From assembly GCF_001499855.1 (NCBI RefSeq), contig NZ_LQIK01000012.1:186001-250000 (forward strand): a stretch of DNA of 64,000 nt. Direction: 5' to 3'. Positions within the stretch are counted from its first letter, which is position 1. The number at the start of each line of letters is the position of its first letter. A program made the translations under genes and the position numbers. The DNA comes from Mycobacterium sp. GA-0227b (GTDB taxonomy: Bacteria; Actinomycetota; Actinomycetes; Mycobacteriales; Mycobacteriaceae). This document shows positions 51,030 through 60,364 of this stretch, one piece after another. Under the pieces are notes generated by a model. That model worked only from the letters and a program-made list of their open reading frames with translations, ran no database searches and was not told where the DNA came from.

Positions 51030-51853
51030 CTTTCGCCGGTAAGACAGCACTGGTCACCGGCGCGGGCTCGGGCATCGGCGCCGCGCTATGCCGAGCGCTG
51101 ACAGCCGCGGGTGCCGACGTGGTGTGCACCGACATCGACGGCGATGCGGCCGAGCGCACCGCGGCCGTCCTGGGATCGCGGGCCCGCGCGGCACGTCTCG
51201 ACGTCACCGATGCAGGTGCCGTGCAGGCCGCCGTCGACGAGGTGGTGAACCGCGCGGGCCGGCTGGACCTGATGTTCAACAACGCCGGGATCGTCTGGGG
51301 CGGCGACACGGAACTGCTCACGCTGGAGCAGTGGAACGCGATCATCGACGTCAACATCCGCGGCGTGGTGCACGGCGTCGCCGCCGCCTACCCGCTGATG
51401 GTGCGCCAGGGCCACGGTCACATCGTCAACACCGCGTCGATGGCCGGGCTGACCGCCGCCGGACAGGTCACCAGTTACGTGATGACCAAGCACGCCGTCG
51501 TCGGGCTGTCGCTGGCGCTGCGGTCGGAGGCAGCCGCCCGCGGCGTCGGGGTGCTCGTCGTCTGCCCGGCCGCCGTCGAAACCCCGATCCTCGACAAGGG
51601 CGCGATCGGCGGGTTCGTCGGCCGCGACTACTTCCTGCCCGCTCAGGGCGGCAAGCCCTACGACGCCGACCGGCTGGCCATCGACATCCTGCGCGCCATC
51701 GAGAAGAACAAGCCGATCCTGGTCAAACCGCGCATCGCGCACGCCCAATGGTTGTTCGCCCGGCTCGCGCCGAGGCTGATGAACCGGGTCTCCATGCGGT
51801 TCATCGCCGACCAGCGCGCCAAACAAGCGCAAGCCAGGGCCGACACGCTGTAG
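51026..51853 (+). CDS. SDR family oxidoreductase 2
   Basis: 275 residues. Rossmann site TALVTGAGSGIGAALCRAL; LMFNNAGIVWGG; catalytic Ser in IVNTASMAGLTAAGQ and YVMTKHAVVGL (YxxxK); post-active segment CPAAVETPILDKGAIGG; C-terminal amphipathic helices LFARLAPRLMNRVSMRFIADQRAK. It resembles long-chain or steroid dehydrogenases that peripherally bind membrane. It starts within the last codons of SDR 1 and shares its KstR-boxed promoter. Confidence 0.87.
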   Translation: MTFAGKTALVTGAGSGIGAALCRALTAAGADVVCTDIDGDAAERTAAVLGSRARAARLDVTDAGAVQAAVDEVVNRAGRLDLMFNNAGIVWGGDTELLTLEQWNAIIDVNIRGVVHGVAAAYPLMVRQGHGHIVNTASMAGLTAAGQVTSYVMTKHAVVGLSLALRSEAAARGVGVLVVCPAAVETPILDKGAIGGFVGRDYFLPAQGGKPYDADRLAIDILRAIEKNKPILVKPRIAHAQWLFARLAPRLMNRVSMRFIADQRAKQAQARADTL

Positions 51854-51863
51854 ACATAGCGGC

Positions 51864-53087
51864 GTGGATACCGAATTCACGCACACGCAGAAGCGTTCGC
51901 TTGCCGTCGCCACCGTGGTCGCGATCGTGTTCGGCGCGTACTTCCTGCGGGGCTACTTCATCCTCGTGGTGGTCGCCGCAGTGGCCGCATACCTGTTCTC
52001 GCCGCTCTACATTCGGCTCAACAAACGGATCGGCACCGGGCTGGCGGCGACCGTGACGTTGCTGGCCGCGACCGCGGCGGTGATCGTGCCGTTGAGCCTG
52101 TTCGTGTTCCTCGCGGTCGTGCAGATCAGCACCATGGTGGAACGGGTGGCCGAATGGGTCGCCCGCACCGATCTGTCGACGCTGGGCGACCGTGCGCTGC
52201 AGTTCGTCAACGACCTGCTGGACCGGGTGCCCTATGTCGACACCACCGTCACCCCGCAGTCGCTGCAAGGGTCGATGACGAGGGTGGCTCAGGATGCCGG
52301 CCAGTGGCTGCTCGGCTTGCTACAGGGCGCGGCGGGCGGCGTTTTCGGCGCCGTGACCGCACTGATTCTGTTCGTGTACGTGTTCATCTCACTGCTCGTC
52401 AACCGCGACCGGGTGGTGACGATCATCCGCCAGCTCAACCCGCTCGGCGAGGAGACCACCGACCTCTATATGGCGAAGATGGGCGCGATGGTCAAGGGCA
52501 CCGTGATGGGCCAGTTCGTCATCGCGGTGTGCCAGGGCGTCGCGGGCGCACTGTCGATCTATCTGGCCGGATTCCATCAGGGCTTCTTCCTGTTCGCGGT
52601 GCTGCTGTCCGCGCTGTCGGTCATTCCCCTGGGCAGCGGCATCGTCACCATCCCGTTCGGGATCGGAATGATCCTGTTCGGCAACATCTTCGGCGGCGTG
52701 TTCGTGATCCTGTTCCACCTCATCGTGGTGACCAACATCGACAACTTCCTGCGGCCGATCCTGGTACCTCGCGAAGCGCGACTCGACCCCGCGCTGATGC
52801 TGCTCGCCGTCTTCTCCGGCATCAGCATGTTCGGCGCGTGGGGCATCGTCATCGGTCCGGTGCTGATGATCGTCATCGTCACGACGATCATCGTCTACCT
52901 GTCGGTGTACAAGGGTGTGCCCATCCAGCAGCCTGCCGAGGACGAGAAACCCAAGCGGCGCAACCCATTCGGGTGGTTGGGCCGTCGCATCAAGGAATTC
53001 CGCGAGCACAAGGCCGGCAGCGACACTGAAGACGCCGACGAGAAGGACGGCGAGAAGGCGCCAGCCGCCACCGGGGACGCCGACTAG
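51864..53087 (+). CDS. AI-2E family transporter (Rv1101c type)
   Basis: A 407-residue membrane protein of the AI-2E/PerM family with about eight helices: KRSLAVATVVAIVFGAYFLRGYFILVVVAAVAAYLF, FVIAVCQGVAGALSIYLAGFHQGFFLFAVLLSALSVIPLGSGIVTIPFGIGMILFG, VVTNIDNFLRPILVPREARLDPALMLLAVFSGISMFGAWGIVIGPVLM. The DNFLRP...LDP motif is characteristic. The C-terminal 60 residues are acidic and Lys-rich (DTEDADEKDGEKA). Transport role uncertain: efflux of small molecules or Na/H exchange in relatives. First gene back in the conserved backbone. Confidence 0.85.
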   Translation: MDTEFTHTQKRSLAVATVVAIVFGAYFLRGYFILVVVAAVAAYLFSPLYIRLNKRIGTGLAATVTLLAATAAVIVPLSLFVFLAVVQISTMVERVAEWVARTDLSTLGDRALQFVNDLLDRVPYVDTTVTPQSLQGSMTRVAQDAGQWLLGLLQGAAGGVFGAVTALILFVYVFISLLVNRDRVVTIIRQLNPLGEETTDLYMAKMGAMVKGTVMGQFVIAVCQGVAGALSIYLAGFHQGFFLFAVLLSALSVIPLGSGIVTIPFGIGMILFGNIFGGVFVILFHLIVVTNIDNFLRPILVPREARLDPALMLLAVFSGISMFGAWGIVIGPVLMIVIVTTIIVYLSVYKGVPIQQPAEDEKPKRRNPFGWLGRRIKEFREHKAGSDTEDADEKDGEKAPAATGDAD

Positions 53088-53241
53088 CTTGGCTCAAGCG
53101 TTCTCAGTCATTCCAACAGTCACGAGGCTCACACCGAACAACGTTTCGCAGCGAAAGGCCGAGAACTCGTCTGCAAAACGTCGCACGCTGTGACACGCGG
53201 AACGCATTTGATAGGTGCGCCACAACCGTTCGGGCCGGCGC

Positions 53242-53274
53242 GCCCAAAGCGCAAGCGGGCCCAAAGCGCAAGCG
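53242..53274. repeat. Two-copy 17-bp tandem repeat
   Basis: GCCCAAAGCGCAAGCG occurs at 53242-53257 and 53259-53274, a 17-bp period, just after the convergent dienelactone hydrolase stop. The other 150 bases of this gap contain no gene that I can support. Confidence 0.5.
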
Positions 53275-53283
53275 CGCCCGAGC

Positions 53284-54081
53284 CTAAGCCAGCCGCTCCG
53301 TGAGGAACGCGGTCACGCGCTTGAGCGCCGCGTCGGTCGGATGGTCGTCCTGCTGGCGCAGTTCCCGCGTCAGCACCGAGTGCGCCATCTTCGTGAACCC
53401 GTGTTCGTTGCCCTTGCGTGAGTCGATCTCGATCACCTCGAACGCGTCGCCGAGCCGGTCCTTGAGCGTCTTGAACCGTGCCGCGGGCACCAGCGGGTCC
53501 TCGGTGAAACGCAAACCCAGCGCGCACAATCCCTCGGTGGCGGCGCGCCGTTCCACGATCTTGAGCTCGGCATCGGACAGCCCCGGGTCGCGGCGCTGCT
53601 TGGGGGTGAGCGGAAGCGGCAGCGACGGCTGGCTGAGCACGGGGGCCAGCACGCTGTCGTCTACCGCCGCGGCGAGCGCGAAACCACCGGTGAAGCACTG
53701 CCCGATGACGCCGACGCCCTTGCCCGGCGTCCTCTCGTTCAGGTCGCGGGCCAGCGCGCGCAGGTAATGGGCGACGGGCCTGTCGGCGTTGGTGGCCAGC
53801 CCCGCGAATTCCCGTGCCACACAACCACGAAGCATCACCGGCACGGCGCCGGGCCGCATGGCGGGTGCACCCGGCGTGCCGAACAGCGACGGGATCGCGA
53901 CCGTGAACCCGTTGTCCACCAGATGATTACCGAGCGCCAGCACACCGGGGTGCGCGCCGGGCATCTCCGGGATCAACACGACGCCCGGACCCTCGCCCCT
54001 GCGGTAGACGTCATGTGTGTAACCGGCCGCGGAGAACGGCGCGACGGTCCACCCCGTCAGGTCTGCTTCCGGGGCGGTCAT
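53284..54081 (-). CDS. Dienelactone hydrolase family protein
   Basis: 265 residues of the alpha/beta-hydrolase DLH branch. The nucleophile is Cys in VGVIGQCFTGGFALAAA (G-x-C-x-G-G), with His in SRKGNEHGFTKMAHS and an acidic partner in LRFTEDPLVPAARF. VVLIPEMPGAHPGV is the oxyanion region. The start MTAPEADLTGW (54081) is chosen; the upstream extension is Arg-rich noise from the DUF4245 gene region. It hydrolyses dienelactones or related esters. Separated by 14 bases from the DUF4245 gene on the same strand. Confidence 0.85.
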   Translation of the reverse strand: MTAPEADLTGWTVAPFSAAGYTHDVYRRGEGPGVVLIPEMPGAHPGVLALGNHLVDNGFTVAIPSLFGTPGAPAMRPGAVPVMLRGCVAREFAGLATNADRPVAHYLRALARDLNERTPGKGVGVIGQCFTGGFALAAAVDDSVLAPVLSQPSLPLPLTPKQRRDPGLSDAELKIVERRAATEGLCALGLRFTEDPLVPAARFKTLKDRLGDAFEVIEIDSRKGNEHGFTKMAHSVLTRELRQQDDHPTDAALKRVTAFLTERLA

Positions 54082-54095
54082 GGCGTCTCCGTCCG

Positions 54096-54773
54096 TTACT
54101 TGGCGGGCAGTGGCGATGCGGTCTGCGTCGCCGCCGCCAGCGTACGGTACTCGTCGGTACCCGCGGCGCCGGTCAGCGCGATCTGCGCGGGCCCGGTCGG
54201 ACCGGCCAGCCGCGTCGTCCACACCGGTTCGGCGGGCTCGCCGTCGCCATCGGTGCCCTCGTAGACCACCCATGTCACGCCGTCGACGTCCTGCACCCCG
54301 GTCGGCACCACGTCGGGATTGATCGAGCCGACCAGCTTGGCTTCGTCGGCGTTGCTCTGCGTCAGGCTGAGGTACATCCCGCCCGGTGTCAGGAACCCGA
54401 CCGTGGAGCTGACCGCGCGCGCCGGCTGGCCCGACGCGGGATCGGTGCGTCCGCCGTCGATGCCCTTGCGGCTACCGGAGTTGGAGTGCCAGCCCTCGGG
54501 CAGTTCGGGCAATCGGATGGGGATCTCGAGCGCATCGGCGTCGGCCTGTAGCGCGGCCCGGGCGTCGTAGGACGGCGCTGGACCCTGCCCCGGCCCGGCG
54601 GGCTGAAACGAGCACATGCCCAGCAGACCGGCCAGAACGATGCAGGCCAGCACCAGCGGCGCCATCGACCAGAACATGTCGCGGCCGTCCTGCAGCAGCC
54701 GCGACTTGGCGGGCCGGGGGTGCGGCGCCGGTTGGGCGGCGGCCGCGGCGCGGGGTTCGGGCTGTTCTTCCAT
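54096..54773 (-). CDS. DUF4245 membrane protein (Rv1100 type)
   Basis: 225 residues: a short Ala/Pro-rich cytoplasmic segment, one membrane helix (FWSMAPLVLACIVLAGLLGMCSF), and an extracytoplasmic DUF4245 domain (IPIRLPELPEGWHSNSGSRKGIDGGRTDPASGQPARAVSSTVGFLTPGGMYLSLTQSNADE ... WVVYEGTDGDGEPAEPVWTTRLAGPTGPAQIALTGAAGTDEYRTLAAAT). A conserved actinobacterial protein of unknown role, next to glpX in mycobacteria. ATG 54773; divergent from glpX with 54 bases between. Confidence 0.85.
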   Translation of the reverse strand: MEEQPEPRAAAAAQPAPHPRPAKSRLLQDGRDMFWSMAPLVLACIVLAGLLGMCSFQPAGPGQGPAPSYDARAALQADADALEIPIRLPELPEGWHSNSGSRKGIDGGRTDPASGQPARAVSSTVGFLTPGGMYLSLTQSNADEAKLVGSINPDVVPTGVQDVDGVTWVVYEGTDGDGEPAEPVWTTRLAGPTGPAQIALTGAAGTDEYRTLAAATQTASPLPAK

Positions 54774-54827
54774 TGCCGCCAGTATCCCAGCTCTCACAGG
54801 CCGACCGGCTAATGGGACAATCTGCGC

Positions 54828-55856
54828 ATGAGTCCGGCCCGCGGGGAAGCCCCCGATCGAAATCTCGCCCTCGAACTCGTCCGAGTCACCGAAGCCGGTG
54901 CGATGGCCGCCGGCCGCTGGGTAGGCCGCGGCGACAAGGAGGGTGGCGACGGCGCGGCCGTGGACGCCATGCGCGAGTTGGTCAACTCGGTGTCGATGCG
55001 CGGGGTCGTGGTGATCGGCGAGGGTGAGAAGGACAACGCGCCGATGCTCTACAACGGCGAGGAGGTCGGCAACGGCGACGGGCCGGAGTGTGACTTCGCC
55101 GTCGACCCGATCGACGGCACCACGTTGATGAGCAAGGGCCTGTCCAACGCGATCTCGGTGCTCGCGGTGTCCGAGCGCGGCACCATGTTCGACCCGTCGG
55201 CGGTGTTCTACATGAGCAAGATCGCCGTCGGCCCCGAGGCTGTCGACGCGATCGACATCACCGCGCCGATCGGGGAGAACATCCGCAAGGTAGCCAAGGC
55301 CAAGAATGTCTCGGTCTCCGACCTGACCGTCTGCATCCTCGACCGGCCCCGCCATCAGCAGCTGATCGCCGACGTGCGCGAGGCCGGCGCGAGGTGCCGG
55401 CTGATCACCGACGGCGATGTCGCGGGCGCGATCTCGGCGTGCCGGCCGAACACCAGCACCGACATGCTGGCCGGCATCGGCGGCACACCGGAAGGGATCA
55501 TCGCCGCGGCCGCCATCCGATGCATGGGCGGCGAGATCCAGGGGCAGCTGGCACCCAGAGACGACGAGGAGCGTCAGAAGGCCCTCGACCGCGGCCACGA
55601 CCTGGATCGCGTGCTGACGACCGAGGACCTGGTCTCCGGTGACAACGTGTTCTTCTGCGCGACCGGGGTCACCGACGGCGACCTGCTCAAGGGCGTCCAC
55701 TTCTACAGCGGTGGCTGCACCACCCAGTCGATCGTGATGCGGTCGAAGTCGGGCACCGTGCGGATGATCGAGGCGTACCACCGGTTGTCCAAGCTCAGCG
55801 AATACTCTGCGATCGACTTCACCGGCGACAGCAACGCCGTCTACCCGCTGCCGTAA
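54828..55856 (+). CDS. glpX: Class II fructose-1,6-bisphosphatase
   Basis: 342 residues. GlpX converts fructose-1,6-bisphosphate to fructose-6-phosphate in gluconeogenesis, essential for growth on lipids. Motifs: [38 protein letters not shown] and [17 protein letters not shown] (metal-binding Asp/Glu), [45 protein letters not shown], and [11 protein letters not shown]. The sequence and neighbourhood match Rv1099c. It is followed by a MIRU-like insertion and fumC. Confidence 0.96.
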   Translation: MSPARGEAPDRNLALELVRVTEAGAMAAGRWVGRGDKEGGDGAAVDAMRELVNSVSMRGVVVIGEGEKDNAPMLYNGEEVGNGDGPECDFAVDPIDGTTLMSKGLSNAISVLAVSERGTMFDPSAVFYMSKIAVGPEAVDAIDITAPIGENIRKVAKAKNVSVSDLTVCILDRPRHQQLIADVREAGARCRLITDGDVAGAISACRPNTSTDMLAGIGGTPEGIIAAAAIRCMGGEIQGQLAPRDDEERQKALDRGHDLDRVLTTEDLVSGDNVFFCATGVTDGDLLKGVHFYSGGCTTQSIVMRSKSGTVRMIEAYHRLSKLSEYSAIDFTGDSNAVYPLP

Positions 55857-55878
55857 CACCCAGACACGAAGGGACCAC

Positions 55879-55988
55879 ATGAGCATCCGAAGACAACCGC
55901 GAGTGAGGATCGCAGCGAGGAACGAGCGAGGACCGGTGGGCCCACGCCCGCAGGGCAGGGGACGAGCGGGAGGCGAGGCATGAGCATC
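55879..55988 (+). repeat. MIRU-like insertion flanked by 9-bp direct repeats at the fumC start
   Basis: ATGAGCATC occurs at 55879-55887 and again at 55980-55988, where it is the fumC start. Between them is a purine/GC-rich segment with repeated CGAGGA / CGAGCG words. The first ATG, behind GAAGGGACC, opens a 34-codon Arg/Gly-rich frame ([18 protein letters not shown]...) whose TGA overlaps the fumC ATG (ATGA). This matches the description of mycobacterial interspersed repetitive units, which carry mini-frames overlapping the flanking genes. Confidence 0.65.
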
Positions 55989-57398
55989 GACTCGTCTCAG
56001 GACGTCGAGTACCGCATCGAGCACGACACCATGGGCGAGGTCCGAGTGCCAGTCAATGCGCTGTGGCGCGCGCAGACGCAGCGCGCCGTGGAGAACTTCC
56101 CGATCTCCGGCCGCGGTCTCGAGCGCACCCAGATCCGGGCTCTCGGCCTGCTCAAGGGCGCCTGTGCGCAGGTGAACAAGGACCTCGGCCTGCTGGCAGC
56201 GGACAAGGCCGACGCGATCATCGCCGCGGCCGGTGAGATCGCCGACGGCAGGCACGATGACCAGTTCCCGATCGACGTCTTCCAGACCGGTTCGGGCACC
56301 AGCTCGAACATGAACACCAACGAGGTGATCGCGGGCATCGCGGCGCGCAACGGTGTGACCGTGCATCCCAACGACGACGTGAACATGTCGCAGTCGTCGA
56401 ACGACACCTTCCCCACCGCGACGCACATCGCCGCGACGGAAGCCGCTGTGCGCCATCTGATCCCGGCGCTCGAGGTGCTGCACGAGTCGCTGGATTCCAA
56501 GGCCCGGCAGTGGCGCACCGTCGTCAAGTCCGGTCGCACTCATCTGATGGACGCCGTCCCGGTGACGCTGGGCCAGGAGTTCGGCGGCTATGCCCGTCAG
56601 ATCGAGGCGGGCATAGAAAGGGTGCGGGCCACGCTGCCGCGGCTGGGTGAACTGGCCATCGGCGGCACCGCGGTCGGCACCGGGCTCAACGCGCCCGACG
56701 ATTTCGACGAGCGCGTCGTCGCCGTGCTCAGCGAGCAGACCGGGCTGGCCGAATTGCGGGTGGCGGCCAACCATTTCGAGGCACAGGCCGCCCGCGACGG
56801 GCTGGTGGAAGCGTCCGGCGCGCTGCGCACCATCGCCGTGTCGCTGACCAAGATCGCCAACGACATCCGATGGATGGGCTCGGGGCCGCTGACCGGGCTC
56901 GGCGAGATCCAGCTGCCGGATCTGCAACCGGGCAGCTCGATCATGCCCGGCAAGGTGAATCCGGTGATTCCCGAGGCGGTCACGCAGGTGGCCGCGCAGG
57001 TGATCGGCAATGACGCCGCGATCGCTTTCGGAGGCGCGTCCGGTGCTTTCGAACTCAACGTCTACATCCCGATGATGGCGCGCAACATCCTCGAGTCATT
57101 CAAGATCCTGACCAACTCCTCGAAGCTGTTCGCCGAACGCTGCATCGACGGCCTGGTGGCCAACGAGGAGCGGTTGCGCGAGTTGGCGGAGTCGTCGCCC
57201 TCGATCGTGACGCCGCTGAACTCGGCCATCGGTTACGAGGAGGCCGCAGCGGTCGCCAAGCAGGCGCTCAAGGAGAAGAAGACCATCCGCCAGACCGTCA
57301 TCGACCGAGGGCTGATCGGCGACAAGTTGTCCGAGGAAGAACTGGACAAGCGTCTCGACGTCTTGGCGATGGCCAAGGTGAAGGACGACGACCGCTAG
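55980..57398 (+). CDS. fumC: Fumarate hydratase class II
   Basis: 472 residues. FumC interconverts fumarate and malate in the TCA cycle. Motifs: [81 protein letters not shown], and the superfamily signature [17 protein letters not shown]. Length and neighbours match Rv1098c. The annotated ATG is the second of two ATGAGCATC copies; before the insertion the gene probably started from the first, with its GAAGGGA ribosome site. Confidence 0.96.
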   Translation: MSIDSSQDVEYRIEHDTMGEVRVPVNALWRAQTQRAVENFPISGRGLERTQIRALGLLKGACAQVNKDLGLLAADKADAIIAAAGEIADGRHDDQFPIDVFQTGSGTSSNMNTNEVIAGIAARNGVTVHPNDDVNMSQSSNDTFPTATHIAATEAAVRHLIPALEVLHESLDSKARQWRTVVKSGRTHLMDAVPVTLGQEFGGYARQIEAGIERVRATLPRLGELAIGGTAVGTGLNAPDDFDERVVAVLSEQTGLAELRVAANHFEAQAARDGLVEASGALRTIAVSLTKIANDIRWMGSGPLTGLGEIQLPDLQPGSSIMPGKVNPVIPEAVTQVAAQVIGNDAAIAFGGASGAFELNVYIPMMARNILESFKILTNSSKLFAERCIDGLVANEERLRELAESSPSIVTPLNSAIGYEEAAAVAKQALKEKKTIRQTVIDRGLIGDKLSEEELDKRLDVLAMAKVKDDDR

Positions 57399-57452
57399 GG
57401 CATCCGCCGGGCGTCATGGGTGAACCCCGACACCAACGGGTATAGGGACGCT

Positions 57453-57476
57453 CAGCCGAAGTATCTCGATCGGCTG
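57453..57476. promoter_or_regulatory. Inverted repeat CAGCCGA-n10-TCGGCTG upstream of the LuxR gene
   Basis: Perfect 7-bp arms 24 bases before the LuxR-family ATG, just downstream of a TATAGG hexamer. Position fits an operator or 5'-leader hairpin for autoregulation. Confidence 0.4.
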
Positions 57477-57500
57477 TGAGCAGCTGCGATCCTGGGGGAC

Positions 57501-60284
57501 ATGCCGAGGGACGTCGTGATCGGCCAGTCGACACATCTGCGCGCCGTCGCCACCTTCCTGGAGTCGGCGGATGTCGGCCCGTCGGCGCTGCTGATCGAGG
57601 GTGAGGCCGGGATCGGCAAGACCACGTTGTGGTCGGCCGCCGTCGAGCAGGCGCGACAGCGCGGTTTCGGGGTCCTCTCCACGCGCGCGACGGCCGCCGA
57701 ATCCGTGCTCGCCTACACCGCTCTGGCGGACCTGCTCGACGACGCAGACACCGGCGCCTGGGCCGACTTGCCGACCCCTCAACGCCTCGCGCTCGATCAG
57801 GTGCTGCTGCGCGCAGACAACGATGCGGTGACCGACCAACGGGCGGTGGCCGCGGCGTTCCTCTCGGTGCTCGAGCGAATCTCTGACGAGCAGCCCGTCC
57901 TGGTGGCCATCGACGACCTGCAGTGGCTCGACCCGTCGAGCGTGCACGTGCTCGCGTTCGCGGCGCGCCGGCTCACCGGGCCCACGGGACTGCTGGCCAG
58001 TATCCGGACTGATTCCGGCGATGGCGCGGGCACCGCCTGGCTGCAGCTGCCGCGGCCCGAGGCGGTCCATCGAATCCGGTTGAGCCCGTTGAGCGTTCAA
58101 GACCTTCATGCCGCGGTGTCCATGCGGCTGCGACGGCCGTTCTCCCGCCCCACGGTCGGGCGGATCCACCGGGTCTCGGGTGGAAACCCGTTCTACGCAA
58201 TCGAATTGGCCCGCTCGATCGACGAACGCTCTTCGGGTATCGATCCGTCGCTGCCCCAAACGCTGACCGACGTGGTACGTGCCCGGCTGGACGGCCTCGA
58301 CACCGACGTCAACGACGCGTTGCTCGCCGCCGCGTGCCTGGCCGTGCCCACGGTGGAACTGGTGTCGCAAGCGACGACGGGCGACGACGACCGGCTCGTC
58401 GATCTGTTGGAGACGGCCGAGAGCAAAGGCATTGTCGCGATCGACGGCAACCGGATCCGGTTTGCCCATCCGCTACTGGCGACGGGCGTCTACACCCAGG
58501 CCTCGCCCGGTCAGCGCCGGTCGATGCACCGCCGGCTCGCCGAGATCGTCGACGAGCCCGAGCTGCGGGCCAGGCATCTGGCGCTGGCTGCCACCCGCGG
58601 CGACGAGATCACGTTGCGGGCGCTGGACACGGCGGCGGATTCGGCGCGGGTGCGCGGAGCGCCAGCGGCGGCGGCCGAATTGATGGACCTGGCGATCAGA
58701 CTCGGCGGCGACACCCCGCAGCGGCGGCTGCGCTCGGCGCTGCACCACTTCGATGCCGGGAACTCCGAACGGGCGGCTGCGGTCCTCGAGGAGGCGATCG
58801 AGCACCTGCCGCCAGGCACGTTGCGCGCCGAAGCGTTGAGCCGCCTGGCCGTGGTGCGGCTCTACGGGGAGGGCTTCATCGAAGGCACACGCTTGCTGTG
58901 CGACGCGCTCGACGAAGACCATGACAACCGCGCGCTGCGGGTACAGACGCTGATCACGTTGGCCTACACGCTGTTTCACGGCAACGACTTGCAGAAGGGC
59001 GTTGCGACCGCCGAGGAGGCGGTCGCGTGCGCCGCGGGCGTCGACAACCCGCATTTGCTCGGCATGGCGCTCGGGATGCTGGTCATAATGCGGTTCGCCG
59101 CGGGCGAGGGCTACGACGACGAGTTGCTGCGGCGGGCGCTGGAGCTGGAGGACCCGGAGGCCTACACACCGCTGGTGTTCCGGCCCGCCGTGCAGCACGC
59201 GCTGCTGCTGGAATGGACCGGCCGGCTCGACGAGGCGCGCGAGGAGCTGGACAAGATCCTGGCCCGCTGCCTGGAGAAGGGCGAAGAAGGCGAGCACGTG
59301 TTCGTCTCGCAGCATGTGGTGACGAACGCGATCTGGCGGGGCGACTTCGTCTGGGCCAACCTGGTCGCCGAGGACGCGCTGGAGAAGGCGCGGCAGATCG
59401 GCGGCGACACCCCGCAGTTCCTGACCCAAAGCCTGCGCGCACAGCTGACCGCGTTCGCCGGCCAGGAGGACGCCGCGCGCCAAGCGATCGACGACGCCCT
59501 CGAATGTGCCAGGCGCACCGGGGCATTCCGGCTGGCGCAGCGGGTGCTGGCCGCTTTGGGCTTCCTCGAGGTGTCGCTGGGCAACTACCAGGCCGCGGTG
59601 ACCGCGCTGCAGCCGATGCTGACGCAATTCGATCCGGAGAAGACGCCGACCGAACTGCCCAATGCCGCCTTTCTGCCGGACGCCGTCGAGGCGCTTGTCC
59701 GACTGGACCGCCTCACCGAGGCCGAGCCGCTCATCGCAGCGCTGGAGAACAACGGCCGCCGGCTCAACCGCCAGTGGATGCTCGCGGTGGGCGCACGGTC
59801 GCGCGCCATGCTGTTGGCCGCCCGCGGCGACCTCGACGGCGCCCACGACGCGGCGCGGCAGGCGATGACCGCACACGAGGACCTGCCGATGCCCTTCGAG
59901 CGCGGGCGGACGCTGCTGACCCTGGGCCGGCTCGAGCGTCGTCAGCGCAGGAAGGAGTCGGCGTCGGCGCACCTGCAGGAAGCAGTGGAGATATTCGAGC
60001 GCCTGAACATCCCGCTGTGGGCGGCCCGGGCCCGCGCCGAGCTTTCCCTCTCGAGCGTGGGACGACACGGCACCGGCGACCTGACGCCGTCCGAGCGGCG
60101 GGTCGCCGAGCTCGCCGCATCGGGGATGAAGAACCGCGACGTCGCGGCCGCGCTGTTCATCAGCCCGAAGACCGTCGAGGCCAACCTTGCCCGCATCTAC
60201 CGCAAACTCGGCATCAGGTCGCGGGCGGAGCTGGGCCGGCACCTCGGCAGGCCGCACGCGCCCGAAACATCGACCGGGGCATAG
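57501..60284 (+). CDS. LuxR-family regulator with N-terminal AAA ATPase (LAL type)
   Basis: A 927-residue large ATP-binding LuxR regulator. Walker A GEAGIGKTTLW (about 34-44); Walker B with VLVAIDDLQWLDPSSVHVLAFAARRL (about 133-158); a long TPR-like helical middle (about 350-840) that senses a ligand or partner; and a C-terminal LuxR HTH, LTPSERRVAELAASGMKNRDVAAALFISPKTVEANLARIYRKLGIRSRAELGRHL (about 862-916). Such STAND proteins bind DNA after inducer and ATP binding. Signal unknown. Palindromes lie both before the gene and over its stop codon. Confidence 0.88.
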   Translation: MPRDVVIGQSTHLRAVATFLESADVGPSALLIEGEAGIGKTTLWSAAVEQARQRGFGVLSTRATAAESVLAYTALADLLDDADTGAWADLPTPQRLALDQVLLRADNDAVTDQRAVAAAFLSVLERISDEQPVLVAIDDLQWLDPSSVHVLAFAARRLTGPTGLLASIRTDSGDGAGTAWLQLPRPEAVHRIRLSPLSVQDLHAAVSMRLRRPFSRPTVGRIHRVSGGNPFYAIELARSIDERSSGIDPSLPQTLTDVVRARLDGLDTDVNDALLAAACLAVPTVELVSQATTGDDDRLVDLLETAESKGIVAIDGNRIRFAHPLLATGVYTQASPGQRRSMHRRLAEIVDEPELRARHLALAATRGDEITLRALDTAADSARVRGAPAAAAELMDLAIRLGGDTPQRRLRSALHHFDAGNSERAAAVLEEAIEHLPPGTLRAEALSRLAVVRLYGEGFIEGTRLLCDALDEDHDNRALRVQTLITLAYTLFHGNDLQKGVATAEEAVACAAGVDNPHLLGMALGMLVIMRFAAGEGYDDELLRRALELEDPEAYTPLVFRPAVQHALLLEWTGRLDEAREELDKILARCLEKGEEGEHVFVSQHVVTNAIWRGDFVWANLVAEDALEKARQIGGDTPQFLTQSLRAQLTAFAGQEDAARQAIDDALECARRTGAFRLAQRVLAALGFLEVSLGNYQAAVTALQPMLTQFDPEKTPTELPNAAFLPDAVEALVRLDRLTEAEPLIAALENNGRRLNRQWMLAVGARSRAMLLAARGDLDGAHDAARQAMTAHEDLPMPFERGRTLLTLGRLERRQRRKESASAHLQEAVEIFERLNIPLWAARARAELSLSSVGRHGTGDLTPSERRVAELAASGMKNRDVAAALFISPKTVEANLARIYRKLGIRSRAELGRHLGRPHAPETSTGA

Positions 60285-60302
60285 GGAAATTCCCTATTCC
60301 CC
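60276..60302. promoter_or_regulatory. 27-bp palindrome spanning the LuxR stop codon
   Basis: GGGGCATAGGGAA, A, TTCCCTATTCCCC: 13-bp arms matching at 12 of 13 positions around one central base, with the core ATAGGGAAaTTCCCTAT perfect. It lies 63 bases before the next small gene. It could be a terminator or, given the near-gapless symmetry, an operator for that gene. Confidence 0.5.
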
Positions 60303-60364
60303 TGTGGCGGCGAAAGATTTACCGTCAAATGGCTGCCCCGTCACCCCGATCGACAGGAGGACCG

